A stretch of 64,000 bases of DNA from Vespula vulgaris (GCF_905475345.1 NC_066591.1:7518501-7582500); one strand, 5' to 3'; numbered from the stretch's first letter, positions 32,013-43,499 are shown. Numbers and translations are program-made. Notes: generated by a model from the letters alone, not told the origin.

Positions 32013-32585
32013 CAGAAAACGAAATAATCGTGTTCACATGATGGATGGAAGCGAAGTAACGCGTTCTCTATGCAATTTCGTCCAGGAAATATCTTGCGTA
32101 TTGTTTTTCGTTTCTTGACAATCGATGAACTTCGTTGCTTTTATTGTGGTCATCGTTAGATGGAATAAAAAACTTTTTCGAAAGACGATCCATTTAAAAC
32201 TTAAATATCTATAAATAAATAAATAAATAAATATATATATATGTAAATACATATATAGTATTTCGATATAAAATACAGATTCTATGTCATTCAAAGTTAT
32301 CTTTTCTTCTATTTCAAAAAATTGTATCTATTTATAACGTCAGATTTATTAAGCTTGTCGAAATGATGGATTTCGAATTAATGAAAAAAAATCTGCAATA
32401 AAAGCTATATCTATTTTATATTACAAAATTAAACGAGCCAATAACAATAACAAATTAAATCGCTTTATTCAAGTACCTTGTGAATTTGCTGAAGAAAGCT
32501 CAGTAGCTCTAGTGTTAATTATTTCATATCAAAAGCAACGATTTTATTGTCTGCCGAACAAAAAAGGGAAGCAAAAGAGAGTGTG
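32013..32585. other. unique sequence with (TAAA)n
   Basis: TAAA units at about 32212-32232 run into a short TA repeat. No gene supported. Confidence 0.45.
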
Positions 32586-32587
32586 AA

Positions 32588-32660
32588 TGAGAGAAAGGAG
32601 AGAGAGAGAGAGAGAGAGAGAGAAAAGAGAGAAAGAGAAAAAGAGAGAGAAGGAGAAAAG
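32588..32660. repeat. (GA)n microsatellite
   Basis: GA units with AAA interruptions. Confidence 0.93.
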
Positions 32661-32762
32661 AAATCGCTTGGAGATTGAGATTTTTTCGTCTCAGGGCTAG
32701 TCAATTAATTCTGACTCGTTGCATTCCCTTTTCTAATTCCTCGCCTTTTTGTTTTTCATCAG

Positions 32763-32980
32763 AACCAGGAGCAGTAGCAGCACTAGCACCAATAGCAGCA
32801 GCAACAACGGCAGCAGCAACAGCAGTAATAGTCAAACAGGCATTTGCACGCCCAGACCCTCTTCCGAGAGGTTGGCTTCCGATCTCGTACTTTGTTTTGA
32901 TCACGTCGGTCCACGGGGACGGATTGTCAGGTTTCGAGCAGAGGACACGTAGCCGTGCTTTTAATTGCTTTCCCAATTAG
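32763..32980 (+). CDS. exon candidate with CAG/AAC-type repeat
   Basis: A good acceptor (TTTTTCATCAG ending at 32762) precedes about 70 bases of AGC/AAC/CAG triplets and then G+C-rich unique sequence. One frame (entered needing two bases) gives a Ser/Asn-rich stretch then QTGICTPRPSSERLASDLV, ending at TAG near 32950. Another (entered needing one base less) gives an Ala/Thr-rich stretch and stops at TAG 32978-32980. Ser/Asn or Ala homopolymer tracts are typical of insect nuclear proteins, which makes a coding exon plausible. The frame is undecided and the only donor-like site (TCAG|GTTTCG) is weak. Confidence 0.25.
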
Positions 32981-33161
32981 CGCACGCGCCCGATCAAGAA
33001 GTACTCGACACGACTCTATGTGTTATGGGGATGCTGTCTGTTACCATTGGTGGGGGTAATACGCATTGGGATAAGGGTGGGAGACGCGCGAGAAACACGT
33101 GTCCAATTATTATCAATCACACCCTTCGCCACCTTCTCCTTCTCGTTCATCATAGTTTCTC

Positions 33162-33283
33162 GTTTCTCTTTCTTTCTTTTTCTTTCTCTCCTTTTCTTTC
33201 TCTTTTTTCTTCTTTTTTCTTCTTTTTTTTCCCCTTTTTTGTCTCTTTTATTTTTTCTTTTCTTTCTCTTTTTTTTTTCTCTC
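33162..33283. repeat. 120-base polypyrimidine tract
   Basis: T- and C-rich tract of TTTC/TTCTTTT units. Confidence 0.88.
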
Positions 33284-33285
33284 AG

Positions 33286-33655
33286 TACCATAACATTTAT
33301 GTATTTTTAAACAAATAGCGATTAACATAATCCTATGTGTTTTTCGAGTCTTATTTCTTTTTTCTTTATCCGTTCGTATACGAAAGTTAATGCATATTAT
33401 GTATAAATTGTATTTAGAATATGTAAGTTACATTGTAAGTTTTGTGTTATATAATTTTTCTTTTCTTTTTTCTTTTCCTTTAATATCATAATATCTATGT
33501 ATTTTTAAACAACTGGCTATTAACAGAATTGTATGTATTACGTTTTATTCTTTTTATCTACATCCTGTTCGTATAAGAAGGTTAATGCATGTTATATATA
33601 AATTGTACGTAAAATATAGAAGTTACATTGCAGGTTTCGCATTAATTTTCTTTCT
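33286..33655. repeat. 198-bp imperfect tandem duplication
   Basis: Copy one starts near 33286 and copy two near 33484. Shared blocks include TATGTATTTTTAAACAA, TTAATGCAT, ATATAAATTGTA-type sequence and GTTACATTG, all in the same order. Divergence is substantial, so the duplication is old. Each copy carries a pyrimidine run. Confidence 0.8.
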
Positions 33656-34120
33656 TCCCTTTTTTTAAATATCAAAAAAGATTGGATTACAGATGGTTGA
33701 TTCTATAATTCAAGAGAGAGACACTTTCATTTCAATTTCTTTTTTTATTCTTCTAATCACTGTCATTAAGAAATTCGCTTTTATAAAAAAGTCAGTATAA
33801 TTTATGAGTGGGTTTGGATCGATTGGTCATTACAAAGTCTCCTTTCTCGCATACTGATGCAAACGTAATCATATTCGCATTGCTCAAAATGCCTCCGTTA
33901 TTTCTCGTGTCTACCTATCTTCCTCTTCAAGGATATCGCATTCACTTGCTCACGTGAAATACGATCTACGAAGGAAAATGGATCGTCCAGGTCGACCGTC
34001 ATACAACGTTCTTCGTTCTTGCGTATCATCGAAGAACGAGACACCTGCTAGCAATTAAATACCCTCGTATTGTAACGAGAATACAGCTTACAGTTACAAC
34101 GATTTCAACGTATCCAACTA
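33656..34120. other. unique sequence with 9-bp hairpin
   Basis: CGTTCTTCG (34007-34015) pairs perfectly with CGAAGAACG (34030-34038), loop 14. No gene seen. Confidence 0.5.
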
Positions 34121-34158
34121 CATATTTTCCTTTTTTTTTCTTTTCCTTTCCTTTTCCT

Positions 34159-34164
<6 letters not shown>

Positions 34165-34223
<59 letters not shown>
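34165..34223. repeat. (TC)29 microsatellite
   Basis: One of the two longest uninterrupted dinucleotide arrays of the GA/CT class in the window, inside a wider pyrimidine tract (34125-34237). Confidence 0.97.
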
Positions 34224-34229
<6 letters not shown>

Positions 34230-34237
34230 ATTCTTTT

Positions 34238-34915
34238 TTTATTCTCATTTCATATTTTTGTTTTTCACATTCGCACGAATAATATCATTTGACGAGAAAC
34301 ATTTTTCACAGGTGTCTCGAGCAAGGTCCAAGAGAGATCATCAATATACTTTCAGATAGATGCACATAGTCCCTTGTCTCTTTTCTATTTTCTGCAAGAA
34401 ACGTAGAAAGGTGAAGAAGGACACGAAAAGAAGAAAAAAGAAGCAGGGAAAGGAAGAGAAAGAAGAAGAAAAAGCTCAGTGCTTTCCCAACGTTATGATA
34501 TATCATTACTTTCTATAATAAGAAGAAGAACAAAAATAAGACGATGATCATCTGGCACGCAATTCACTGTTAGTTAGATAAATAAAAAACAAACAAACAA
34601 AAAGAAAAGAAGTAAAGAATATTTTTCACCTGTTCGATAGAATCTTTCTTCCTTTCCTTCTTTCTTTATATTGACAGAAACGTAAATTATATGAGATAAC
34701 CCAATTTTCTGAGAGTGCTCGTTCGTCCAATAATAAATAATATACATAACCACCAAGCTATATTACGAAATAATGTTTCGACCGTACCATGCCATAATTT
34801 CGGCGAAATCCCCGAAAGGAATTGTAATGGGCATTCAAAACGAGAAATTATATCGATAAATGCGAATGATTGTTATGAACAAATTTCAACGAGGCAACCT
34901 CTTTTATTTAACAGC
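34238..34915. other. unique sequence, no gene seen
   Basis: Purine-rich at about 34410-34472. Nothing else. Confidence 0.45.
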
Positions 34916-34918
34916 GTA

Positions 34919-34946
34919 GGAGAGAGAGAGAGAGAGAGAGAAAGAG
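34919..34946. repeat. (GA)n microsatellite
   Basis: Short clean GA run. Confidence 0.92.
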
Positions 34947-35575
34947 TTGTCTGTTGAATCGTTTGCTTGTAACATCGTATACACACATACGTCGTGGTCG
35001 AAGGAGAGTGGGGCTAAATGTAATTGGCGAAATGGGAAAATTGTGCGAAATTGAATCGGCACGGAACCGCATTTTCATTATCCTCGCTAATACGCTCGAC
35101 AACCTTCCGGTGCACGCTCTTTGCCTGCGAAATTTGATAACGCGATTATAGATCTTTCGGATTTGTTTGAAATTTTCTAAATGTAGAAAAGATAAAACGA
35201 TAAGGAAAAATATCGATCGGAAAATGTCAATTATAAAATGCGAGGATTAAATTGAGATTACACTTCGTTATAAAATTTTCAATATCGATCGATCAGAATT
35301 ATGTAAATAAACGAAGAGATAATGAAAGAAATATAACCAAGAGATATCATTAGTGTGCATTTTCCATTGCACGCATCATGTAACATAAATGTAGATACTA
35401 ACACGTCAATGATTGTAACGTAGGAAGTCAAAGGGTAGATTAGAGACTAACTCTAGATCGCTGGAAGGATCGATCGTTGGGAACGATCTTCCTGCATGGC
35501 AATAAATTTCGATCGTAGAGCTGGAAACTAATCGGCTCGCTGTCCACGTTTGCGACGTAATAGCCGATATCTTGT
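34947..35575. other. unique sequence, no gene seen
   Basis: CpG-containing, repeat-free. Frames up to 77 codons are unsupported. Confidence 0.45.
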
Positions 35576-35577
35576 AC

Positions 35578-35601
35578 GTATGTATGTATGTATGTATGTA
35601 T
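35578..35601. repeat. (GTAT)6 microsatellite
   Basis: Clean tetranucleotide run. Confidence 0.93.
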
Positions 35602-35697
35602 GTTCACGTATGCTATATCCCGGATACACGGTCTTGCCCTTATTTGCCCTCTCGTCCTTTTTCGTGAGAACATCTACTATTACGAGAGAGGCTTCGT

Positions 35698-35842
35698 CCT
35701 TTCTTCCTCTTTCTCCTCCTCCTCATCTTTCTTATCCACTATGTCCTCCTTTTTTCGACCTTTTTTACTCCTTTTTTCTTGTTATTTTCTTTCTTTCTTC
35801 CTTTTCTTTTTTTTTTTTAATCTTTTTTTCCCCTCTTTCTAA
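35698..35842. repeat. polypyrimidine tract
   Basis: CTT/CCT/TTTC units, degenerate. Confidence 0.85.
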
Positions 35843-36365
35843 ACGACGTATACCAGGTGGTAGTAGCAAGTACTTGCCTTCCGTTTGTACGGCACTGGGA
35901 GAATACGATGAGTCCAGTACTCGCACCTGCAGGGAACATGTCGAAGCACTAAATATAAAATAACGCGTTCTCCTTAGTCTTCCCTTGGGATAGAGTATCC
36001 TCGGAATAGAGAGATTAGGATTTGATAAGTGTTCGTATCGTGAGATTGAGAGAAGATATAAATAAATCAAATCGTTAAGTTTAGACTAATTAAACAAACA
36101 ATCAAACACGATCAACGAAATGATAGATCAATTTAATTGGAATATTTGGGAAATTATCTCATTCTTATTATTTTCTTTTCTACGAGAAATTTTGAAAAAG
36201 GCAAGAAGCTAAAATTGTCGTGAGAATTCTAAATGAGGTTTGATAACAAACCGGATATCGATGACTGATGAACGATAGTATAATTGAATTAAAATACTTT
36301 TTTTAAGCTAGAAACGAGAACGATGTTATTGTCGTCTTTCAGTAAAGCCATTACTATTTCACTTT
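35843..36365. other. unique sequence, no gene seen
   Basis: Repeat-free. No splice-supported frame. Confidence 0.45.
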
Positions 36366-36367
36366 TC

Positions 36368-36372
36368 TTCTC

Positions 36373-36404
<32 letters not shown>

Positions 36405-36424
36405 TTATCTTTTCTTTCTTTTGT
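36368..36424. repeat. (TTTC)n microsatellite
   Basis: About eight clean TTTC units with flanking pyrimidines. Confidence 0.93.
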
Positions 36425-36427
36425 CAG

Positions 36428-36684
36428 AGGTCGAGCTCGCGTGCACGTCGCAGGGTGCACGTCGGGCCACGCGCATAACACAATGCACTTTCTCTTGGAC
36501 GAGTACTGTAAAAAGGATCGTCAGGCTGGTTGACTCGACTTCACGGACGGAACTAACTAGCCCGCTTATTATCTCATACGAGATGAATAACGTTGTTGTA
36601 CTCCTTCTTTACCCTTTCCTTCTATCCGTCCCTTTTCCCTCCCTAACACTCCTCCTTCTTCTAGTCGTGCTGAACGGCAGCTAA
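36428..36684 (+). CDS. weak terminal-exon candidate with hydrophobic tail
   Basis: The TTTC tract forms an ideal acceptor (TTTGTCAG). Entered in phase 1, a frame stays open for 84 codons to TAA at 36682-36684. It begins CpG-rich (VELACTSQGARRATR) and ends with about 30 hydrophobic residues (for example VVVLLLYPFLLSV and LTLLLLLVVL). If real, the tail would be a membrane or GPI-type anchor. However, that tail is encoded by a pyrimidine-rich run, which always reads as Leu/Phe/Ser/Pro. A 10-bp direct repeat (GTGCACGTCG at 36441 and 36455) lies near the start. Confidence 0.15.
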
Positions 36685-36689
36685 AGGAT

Positions 36690-38460
36690 TCGTGTAAAAG
36701 GATGAAAATAACACGCTTTTAGAATGGCATCTATATACAAGAAAGTTATTCTTCTATGGGAAATCATTATTAGCTGTTGACATTGAACGACGTTAGCGTG
36801 ATGAAAACGTTTTCGCTGAACGCTTCTCTTTCTTTTGTGTAGGTATGTGCGTGTGCTTTTATTTTTTTGTTACTATTATTTTAATTTAGCCATTGACGAA
36901 ATGTCATTTTCAAAACAATGAGAAACGCCAAGTGAAATGTATAAATTATAAATAATAAATATAGATATTGATAAAAATTAATTGGCATTATTTTTATTTA
37001 ATGTGAAATAATATCGACGACTTTTAATTGAAATATTTTTCTTTCTTATTGCTTTATATAATAAATATATAATTTTACCTATGATTCTTTTTATACGATA
37101 GCTTTTAAGCATCTGCTACCATGTCGCGTTTATTCTTACTATACTTTACGTAAGTTATTCTCATTAATCATCATCGATCGTTTGCTTTTCATCGAAAAAA
37201 ATTTTCCTTCGTGAGTTCGTTAATGACATTAGATAATTAAAGGGAGAACCATCGTTGTAATAACGACTGATGGAAAATTTGACGTTCGTCGAGCTTTGTA
37301 CGTACTCGACTCGTTTTTTTGTTTATCTTTTGACTTGTCTTTTTTTTTATTCTTTCCTCTTGTTATTACACACCACGAGAATATATATTATACATACACT
37401 CACGTTCATGTTGTCCGTTATGTGATATCCGTCTACTACATACGTATCTACTAGTTTTCATTTTTAACTCATGCTCATAGTATTCGTTATAATTCGTTAT
37501 GGATTAGAAAGAATGAGATAGAAGATAAATTATACCTAGAAATAATTTTCGGAAATATACGATCCGTGTGAATCCATTCCGTTATATCTTCTTTTCATTG
37601 TGAACGATTTTCGCGTTAATTAATATTGAAAATAGAAGACAATTAAAGGAAACAAAATATTCTTCTTTATTCCGTTATATTGCGGCAGGAATGGAAATGG
37701 CATATGACGTATACTTTATAATTCACATTTTTATTAACATACTAGTTAAAAAAAAGTGATAAGTTAATTAACTCGTTGAAAATATTTTTACTGATATATA
37801 ATACATATATCATCGATATAAAATAACTGTGTATGTTTATATAGAGAGCGAAAAATTTAATGGGATCTATTGAAAAATAAACAAGAAACATTGTGTTTAG
37901 TAACTTGATATAGGTCTGTAAAACGAATATATACATATCTATCTATATATAAAAATATATACATAGTTAATTTACGTTATTTGTGAGAAACGATACTATA
38001 TAACTTTCGTTAACGCTACAACGGGACACGTACTTTTACCCTTATGACATTTACTTATTTTGTAAACATTCTTGCAAGCTTAATGGGCTTTTCAAAATGT
38101 ACGAAACTCCATAATACGCTCATATAAAATTTATTACTTCAATGAAAGCTGATCGTTGAAAGTTGTATTAAAAGTTTCAATCATAACGTTTATTCATTTA
38201 TATAAACACAAATATCATATTACATCCTTCAATTTTTATTTTAAATTACTCTATAGACGTTTGAGCTTTCAAAATGATCCCTCATTCTTTACACTTATCT
38301 CCCCAACATAAAACAGAATTCTATTATCCTTGCAAAAAAAAGAGAAGAAAAAAAATAAAGCAAAGAGATAGCTTGATCTGAATCCGCACAGTGAAGCAAG
38401 CAGTCGGCTTATTATCGTGCAGAATGGTACTCGCGAGATGAGTAACATCGTACGTACGTA
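36690..38460. other. long A+T-rich unique stretch, no gene seen
   Basis: Stops in all frames. Small TA and ATATAC clusters near 37385, 37795 and 37930. No RNA gene or element recognised. Confidence 0.5.
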
Positions 38461-38465
38461 CAAAA

Positions 38466-38496
38466 TGGAGAAGAGAGACAGAGAGAAAGATAGGAG

Positions 38497-38532
<36 letters not shown>

Positions 38533-38575
38533 GGGAGAGAGAGAGAGAGAGAGAGAAATAGGATAGTAAAGGACA
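38466..38575. repeat. (GA)n microsatellite block
   Basis: GA and GGGAGA units over about 100 bases. Confidence 0.95.
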
Positions 38576-38679
38576 AGAGGATTGGTGAGGATTGGAAGGG
38601 GGAGAGGGAAGAAAACGAGGAGAGGGTTGACATTAACAAATGACCGAGCGTGGCTGAGCTTCTGCCTCCCTTTCCTACT

Positions 38680-39010
38680 ATCATCTCTCTCTCTCTCTCT
38701 CTCTAAGCGAGTTGAAGTTCGTGTAGCACCTCGAAAGCTCCCTTCCTCCCACTCGTCCAACCATTTCAACCTTCTCTCTCTCTCTTTCTCCATGAACCAC
38801 CGGCTTTTCCTCTCCCGCGACCCTCGTGACCGAGCCACCGCACCTTAACCGACCCCGGGTGCCGCGCTTTCGCGAAATCTGGCCAAACTTTCGTCATAAA
38901 TAAAGGGTAAACAACGCGCTACCAACCCCCTAACTCCTTCTCCTCTTCCTCCTCCTCCTTCTCTTCCTTCTTCTTCTCCTCCTTCTTCTTCTTCTTCCCC
39001 CTTTAACATC
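38680..39010. repeat. C-rich polypyrimidine region
   Basis: CT runs at 38683-38704 and 38771-38790 and CTT/CTC triplets at 38936-39000. Between them lies a G+C-rich unique stretch (about 38810-38900) with CCCGGG and TTTCGCGAAA palindromes and an ATAAATAAAGGG motif. The unique part could be promoter-like. Confidence 0.6.
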
Positions 39011-39224
39011 CCCTTTTACTCACCAACCTCCTTCCCATCGGCCTCGCCTCGTAACTCACGCTCCTTTGCTCTCCTCGACTGCTGTTACCCTCTTTCTCGA
39101 CTCTGACTCTTCTCTCTATCCCTCCTCCCTTCCCGAATCCCACCTACCTTCTTCTATTTTCTACAGTCTTACCCTCCACTCCCATTTCGTCCTCCTCTCT
39201 TTTTCATCCCACAGGAAGGTCACG

Positions 39225-39265
39225 CGTCGTCGTCGTCGTCGACGTCGTCGACGAGGCACGACGAC
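39225..39265. repeat. (CGT)n microsatellite
   Basis: CGT units with a GACGTC inversion. Unusual for its all-CpG content in A+T-rich DNA. Confidence 0.9.
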
Positions 39266-39353
39266 TTCCCAGTGAAACTTTTATGCCCCTTTTCTTACCC
39301 TTCTGGCTACTCCGGCGTCTGCAATGCTAATCGTGACTTGGAAAGGGAAGAAA

Positions 39354-39402
39354 GACAGACAGAGAGAGAGAGAGAGAGAAAGAGAGAGGGAGAAAGTTTC
39401 GT
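39354..39402. repeat. (GA)n microsatellite
   Basis: GACA lead-in then GA units. Confidence 0.92.
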
Positions 39403-40375
39403 GAGAATGTCTTGAAAACGAACTGTCTAAGGGTTTCAAATGTGATCGTTAATAGTGTAATGAAACTTAGACGAATTGTTTGAAAATGTTAACGTTTCTA
39501 TATTATTATTAATTAATCGTTATCGAGTGTTATCCTTGCGTTGCATTATTTATAAATATTTTCTTTTTCTAATCAACGATCGTCTTACGAAAGTTATATA
39601 TGTAACGTGTTGAAATCGATAACATTCCTTTTTTAATTTGCTTATAAACGTACCATAGAATATTTTTTGGAACGATACGGGTTAATACGTTTACGAACGC
39701 ATGTACGCAATTCCCAATGGGAAAATTGTTAACGAAGATCTTCCTATATAAATCCCTGACGATATAACGATAACAATTTAATCGAATTTCAATTGCGAAT
39801 GAACTTGTTGAAAATCAATGAGTACCACTGACAGTACTGTGGCATCGTTTATTCGAAACACGGTTGAAGCGAGTGAAACAGCCACACGTATTCGTTGACG
39901 AATCGAATGATACCAGTTGTTTAGACAGTGGTTCTCAATTCGATCATATTTTTACATTGATTTGTCGACAACGATGTTGACGTTGACGTTGTTGACGAGG
40001 GGACACGTTTTTCTGAGATATCGCTTGAAACAGAAAGACACGTGCACACACACACACACGTACATAAAGAGATAGAGATACAAAAGAGAAAAATCTTAAA
40101 CGACGAGCACGACAGATGGAAAGCGAACTAACCGAATATTAAATGCGTGGGAATGAAAAGGAAAGTTTGGTTGACCGTAAGAGTTAGGGATCGTCATAAT
40201 TAACGAAGGTTAATAAAAAGTGGCCGAGCTTTTTTTTCTTTTTCTTCTTTCTTGTTATTACCCTGAACCCTTTAACATAGAGGGATTAAACGAGAAAAAG
40301 AGGACAAGAAGGGAGCAAGAGAAGGAGCATCTTCTGAAATTCTCGAGCTTGAGTAGGACATCTCGAAAGTCGAGT
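39403..40375. other. unique sequence, no gene seen
   Basis: A GTTGAC hexamer repeats about four times near 39974-39997. A short (CA)n lies near 40027-40040. Nothing else. Confidence 0.45.
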
Positions 40376-40378
40376 TTC

Positions 40379-40388
40379 ACAGAGAGAA

Positions 40389-40435
<47 letters not shown>
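40379..40435. repeat. (GA)n microsatellite
   Basis: Clean GA from about 40396. Confidence 0.96.
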
Positions 40436-40437
<2 letters not shown>

Positions 40438-40849
40438 CATGCTTCTACGAGAGAAACGTTCCTACGTCCGAAATGATATGAAGCTGGTGACAACGAGCGC
40501 TCGAATGTAGTCTCGTTTGCGAACTTATTGCGAAAGTCGCGTTAAGCGAAGCGATTCTTTAAAGTGAAATTTGTACAGAGAAAGAAACTCGCGTTACTAT
40601 TATGACTTTAATTATTCTTAGGCCACAATATACATACATAACTGCTATTACTTTGAATAAATGCAAACTTTGCATAAAACAGAATTTCTTACATGAATGA
40701 TATTCGAAATATTTGACGTTTAGTTCTAAAACACGTGAGGTGCATGCACGATAAGCGTTCCTATCGATTCACATCTCTCATTTGTCCTAACTGATCGGAG
40801 TTGGATATAACGTGACACGAGACAAATGGGCTGGCGTCGATGTATGTAG
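40436..40849. other. unique sequence, no gene seen
   Basis: Repeat-free, no supported frame. Confidence 0.45.
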
Positions 40850-40900
40850 ACACGTCGTCGTCGTCGTCGTCCTCGAGATAGCATGACGACGACTACGTGT
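40850..40900. repeat. hairpin built on (CGT)n, 14 of 16 bp paired
   Basis: ACACGTCGTCGTCGTC (40850-40865) pairs with GACGACGACTACGTGT (40885-40900), with two mismatches and a 19-base loop containing CTCGAG. Confidence 0.8.
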
Positions 40901-41363
40901 GCTTTCTAATGGATTCTAACTTTGTGACATCTTAGAAACGAATGTAGAAGAGACAACGTGTAGACCGAATTCTCGAATTTTCTAGATATAACGAGCAACG
41001 ATCGTACGATTTTAAATTACCTTCGAAAAGAGCACGATCCCGTTGCGTGTGGAATTTCTACAAGTTAAAAAAAAGAAAAGAAAAGCAAAAAGGAACAAAC
41101 GAACTAACAGAAAAAAAGAGAAAAAGTGACGAAAAAAATAAAATTGACCGTGTTCAACGCGTGTCCCATACTTAATCCTGCGGTAAAAGAGAATTCCCAT
41201 TTATGGTTAGCCCTATGCTATTTCCCATCAAACATCGTGGAAAGGCCACAAAGTGGTCCGCTCTGTGCTTTCGAGAGCATGGGGTCATTGTGGTGTGACC
41301 ACTGCCGTCCCGTTTCTCAGTAAATACTTCATTGCTCGGCACGCTCGAGATAGACGCCTATGT
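40901..41363. other. unique sequence with nested small inverted repeats
   Basis: GGCCAC/GTGGTCC near 41243 and the overlapping pairs GGTCA/TGACC (41283-41300) and GTGGT/ACCAC (41290-41302). A 65-codon plus frame ends in this segment but has no other support. Confidence 0.4.
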
Positions 41364-41385
41364 TATCTCTCTCTCTCCCCCTTTC

Positions 41386-41432
<47 letters not shown>

Positions 41433-41446
41433 CTTTCTCTCTTTCT
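41364..41446. repeat. (CT)n and (CTAT)11 microsatellite
   Basis: CTAT units at 41387-41432 flanked by CT. Confidence 0.96.
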
Positions 41447-41498
41447 GTGTTCTGTGGGAAGCGTAACTTCGTCGGGTTGAATATTTTACATTGGAATA

Positions 41499-41541
41499 CG
41501 ACGAGGACGACGAGGACGACGAGAACGACGAGAACGACGAC
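41499..41541. repeat. (GACGAG/GACGAC)n minisatellite
   Basis: ACG-ACG-AGG/AGA nine-base units, about five copies. It reads as Thr-Arg or Arg-Arg-Pro repeats in different frames. Confidence 0.85.
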
Positions 41542-42080
41542 TCAGACGTTGCTGACTCCGATGTTCTCTCCGATTCCTATGCTCGAGTTTTGTTTCTCCT
41601 TCCTTCTTGCTTTGCACGAAGCACGACGACTTAGCCCGTCTACGACGAGTAGACGGCGTTCGATTCGTTCGTTCGAAGTCGGAGCACAGACTGCACCAGA
41701 GGAGCCGTTTGTCAACAGCTGGGATCGTCGTTATTCGACGTTCGACCGACGATCTCCTCGCGTGCATCTGCAAACAGATCACCGACGTTTTTCCTCTTGA
41801 AATCGTGTCACTGACTCGCGAGATAAAATATTAGCTTTTGTCGATCAAAAATAACATCCTTAGCGAAGATAAACGATACAAATCACGAGATGATAATCTC
41901 TCTTTGGTACGAAGGTGATTCTATTATCGAAGAATTCTTTCTTTTATTTTTCCTTACTTCTTTCTACTTTTTGTTTTTCATTTCAAGAATTTTCGAATTT
42001 TCTTTCTTATCAGTAAAAAGGGAAATAAATGTGAGAAATAAATGCGAAATACGGGAGGAGTCTAATATCTTTTCTTAACA
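41542..42080. other. CpG-rich then T-rich unique sequence
   Basis: 41542-41810 is CpG-rich and open on both strands (CGTCTACGACGAGTAGACG is an imperfect palindrome near 41637). No frame has independent support. 41935-42010 is T-rich. Confidence 0.35.
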
Positions 42081-42085
42081 CGTTT

Positions 42086-42403
42086 CTCTCTCTCTCTCTC
42101 TCTCTCTTTTTTTCTCTCTCTCTCTTTTTCTCTTTTTCTCTTTTCATCTTTCTCTCTCTCTTTTTCGTTTGAAACAAGAGAGAGGACGAGAGACAGACTG
42201 AAGTTTCTCGGTGAGCTCTCAGAAAATCCACTCTTACGTTATGGAACTTGTTTGTATGTATGTAATACCTAGAAACGAGTGGAATTTCACGTAAAAGGTA
42301 TCCGACGTTACGACTTCCCGCGGATACTTGCACGATGATATCATTATCATAATCATTACAATGTCCTTCTCTCTCACTCTCTTTCTCTTCCTCTCTCTTT
42401 CTT

Positions 42404-42432
<29 letters not shown>
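42086..42432. repeat. two (CT)n tracts around unique sequence
   Basis: CT/TTTCT units at about 42086-42162 and 42366-42432. Confidence 0.92.
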
Positions 42433-42435
<3 letters not shown>

Positions 42436-42534
42436 CGCTAGAAAGAAACAGCAAGTTATTATTACGAAACTTGTTCCCTTTTTCTCCTTCTAAATTGGAA
42501 ACGTAAAATATTTGTTCTAATAAAAGCATTGGTG

Positions 42535-42662
42535 GTAAGAAAGCAAAAGAAAAAGTAGGTAAGAAAGAAAAAGAAAAGAAAGTAGAAAGGAAAGAAAAAG
42601 AAGAAAGAAAAGATGAAGAAGAAAAAGAAGAAGAACTAAAAAAGAAAAGGATGATAAGTGGA
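42535..42662. repeat. degenerate polypurine tract
   Basis: AAAG, GAA and GGAAAG units. Confidence 0.85.
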
Positions 42663-43410
42663 AAAAGGACATATGTTGTAATAGCTATGCGTCACTCACT
42701 CGGATTAACTTTTACCAAGGTGAAATAAACTCAAGTACAATATCGTTTACTTTCTTGCTATAACATATACAATACAGTGGGAAACGTAACTTAGTAGCAG
42801 TAGTGTAATCAAATAGTTGGAACTTCACGGTTTGCGTGTGGGATATTTGTGGTTTACCCGCACAAGCTTATCTGGCACCACGCAACTTTTCAATGGAATT
42901 TATTCCGGTCAAGAAGGAATCCGAAAATACAATTAACGATTTCCTATTACGTCCATAATAGAATCTCCATTGATTATTTCTTTCTTGTTTTTTTTTTTCA
43001 ATATTTCTATATCATTATCTTCGAATCCTATAGATATCATTTTTCATTATTTTTACATTACAAATCTATAATCATAATTAATGAATTTAGAATTGAAAAG
43101 CAATTTTCTAAAAACTACTATTAAAACAATTTAATTGACACGGCATGTAATATAACACGGTATGAAAAAGAAACGAGAATAAATCGAGTTAAAAGAAAAG
43201 AGGATAAAAAACACTTAATGGAAATACCAAAATACATTAAAATGAAATCTTCTATTAACTTGTCGTCGTCAAACGATTTTAACGAAATAGTATTAGTATC
43301 ATCAGTGTGTGTCTCGGAACGTTGAAAGATTTGGCGACCCTCGTCGTATCGTTTTGCAAGGTGCTTTTGTACACGTGATTTTCTCGCTATTAATATCGGA
43401 TACTTGCAAG
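42663..43410. other. unique A+T-rich sequence, no gene seen
   Basis: A 91-codon plus frame (42849-43124) becomes Ile/Tyr/Phe-rich and is unsupported. Confidence 0.45.
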
Positions 43411-43414
43411 GGGT

Positions 43415-43417
<3 letters not shown>

Positions 43418-43467
<50 letters not shown>

Positions 43468-43482
43468 CATATATATATATAT
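43418..43482. repeat. (TA)n microsatellite
   Basis: About 22 TA units, ACATAC, then eight more TA units. Confidence 0.96.
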
Positions 43483-43499
43483 GAAAGTGCGGTTAAGAG

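Noticed and set aside
38269..38838. Longest minus-strand open frame, 189 codons
   Set aside because: It needs a non-ATG start and is made mostly of GA/CT repeat-coded Arg/Glu and Ser/Leu runs.
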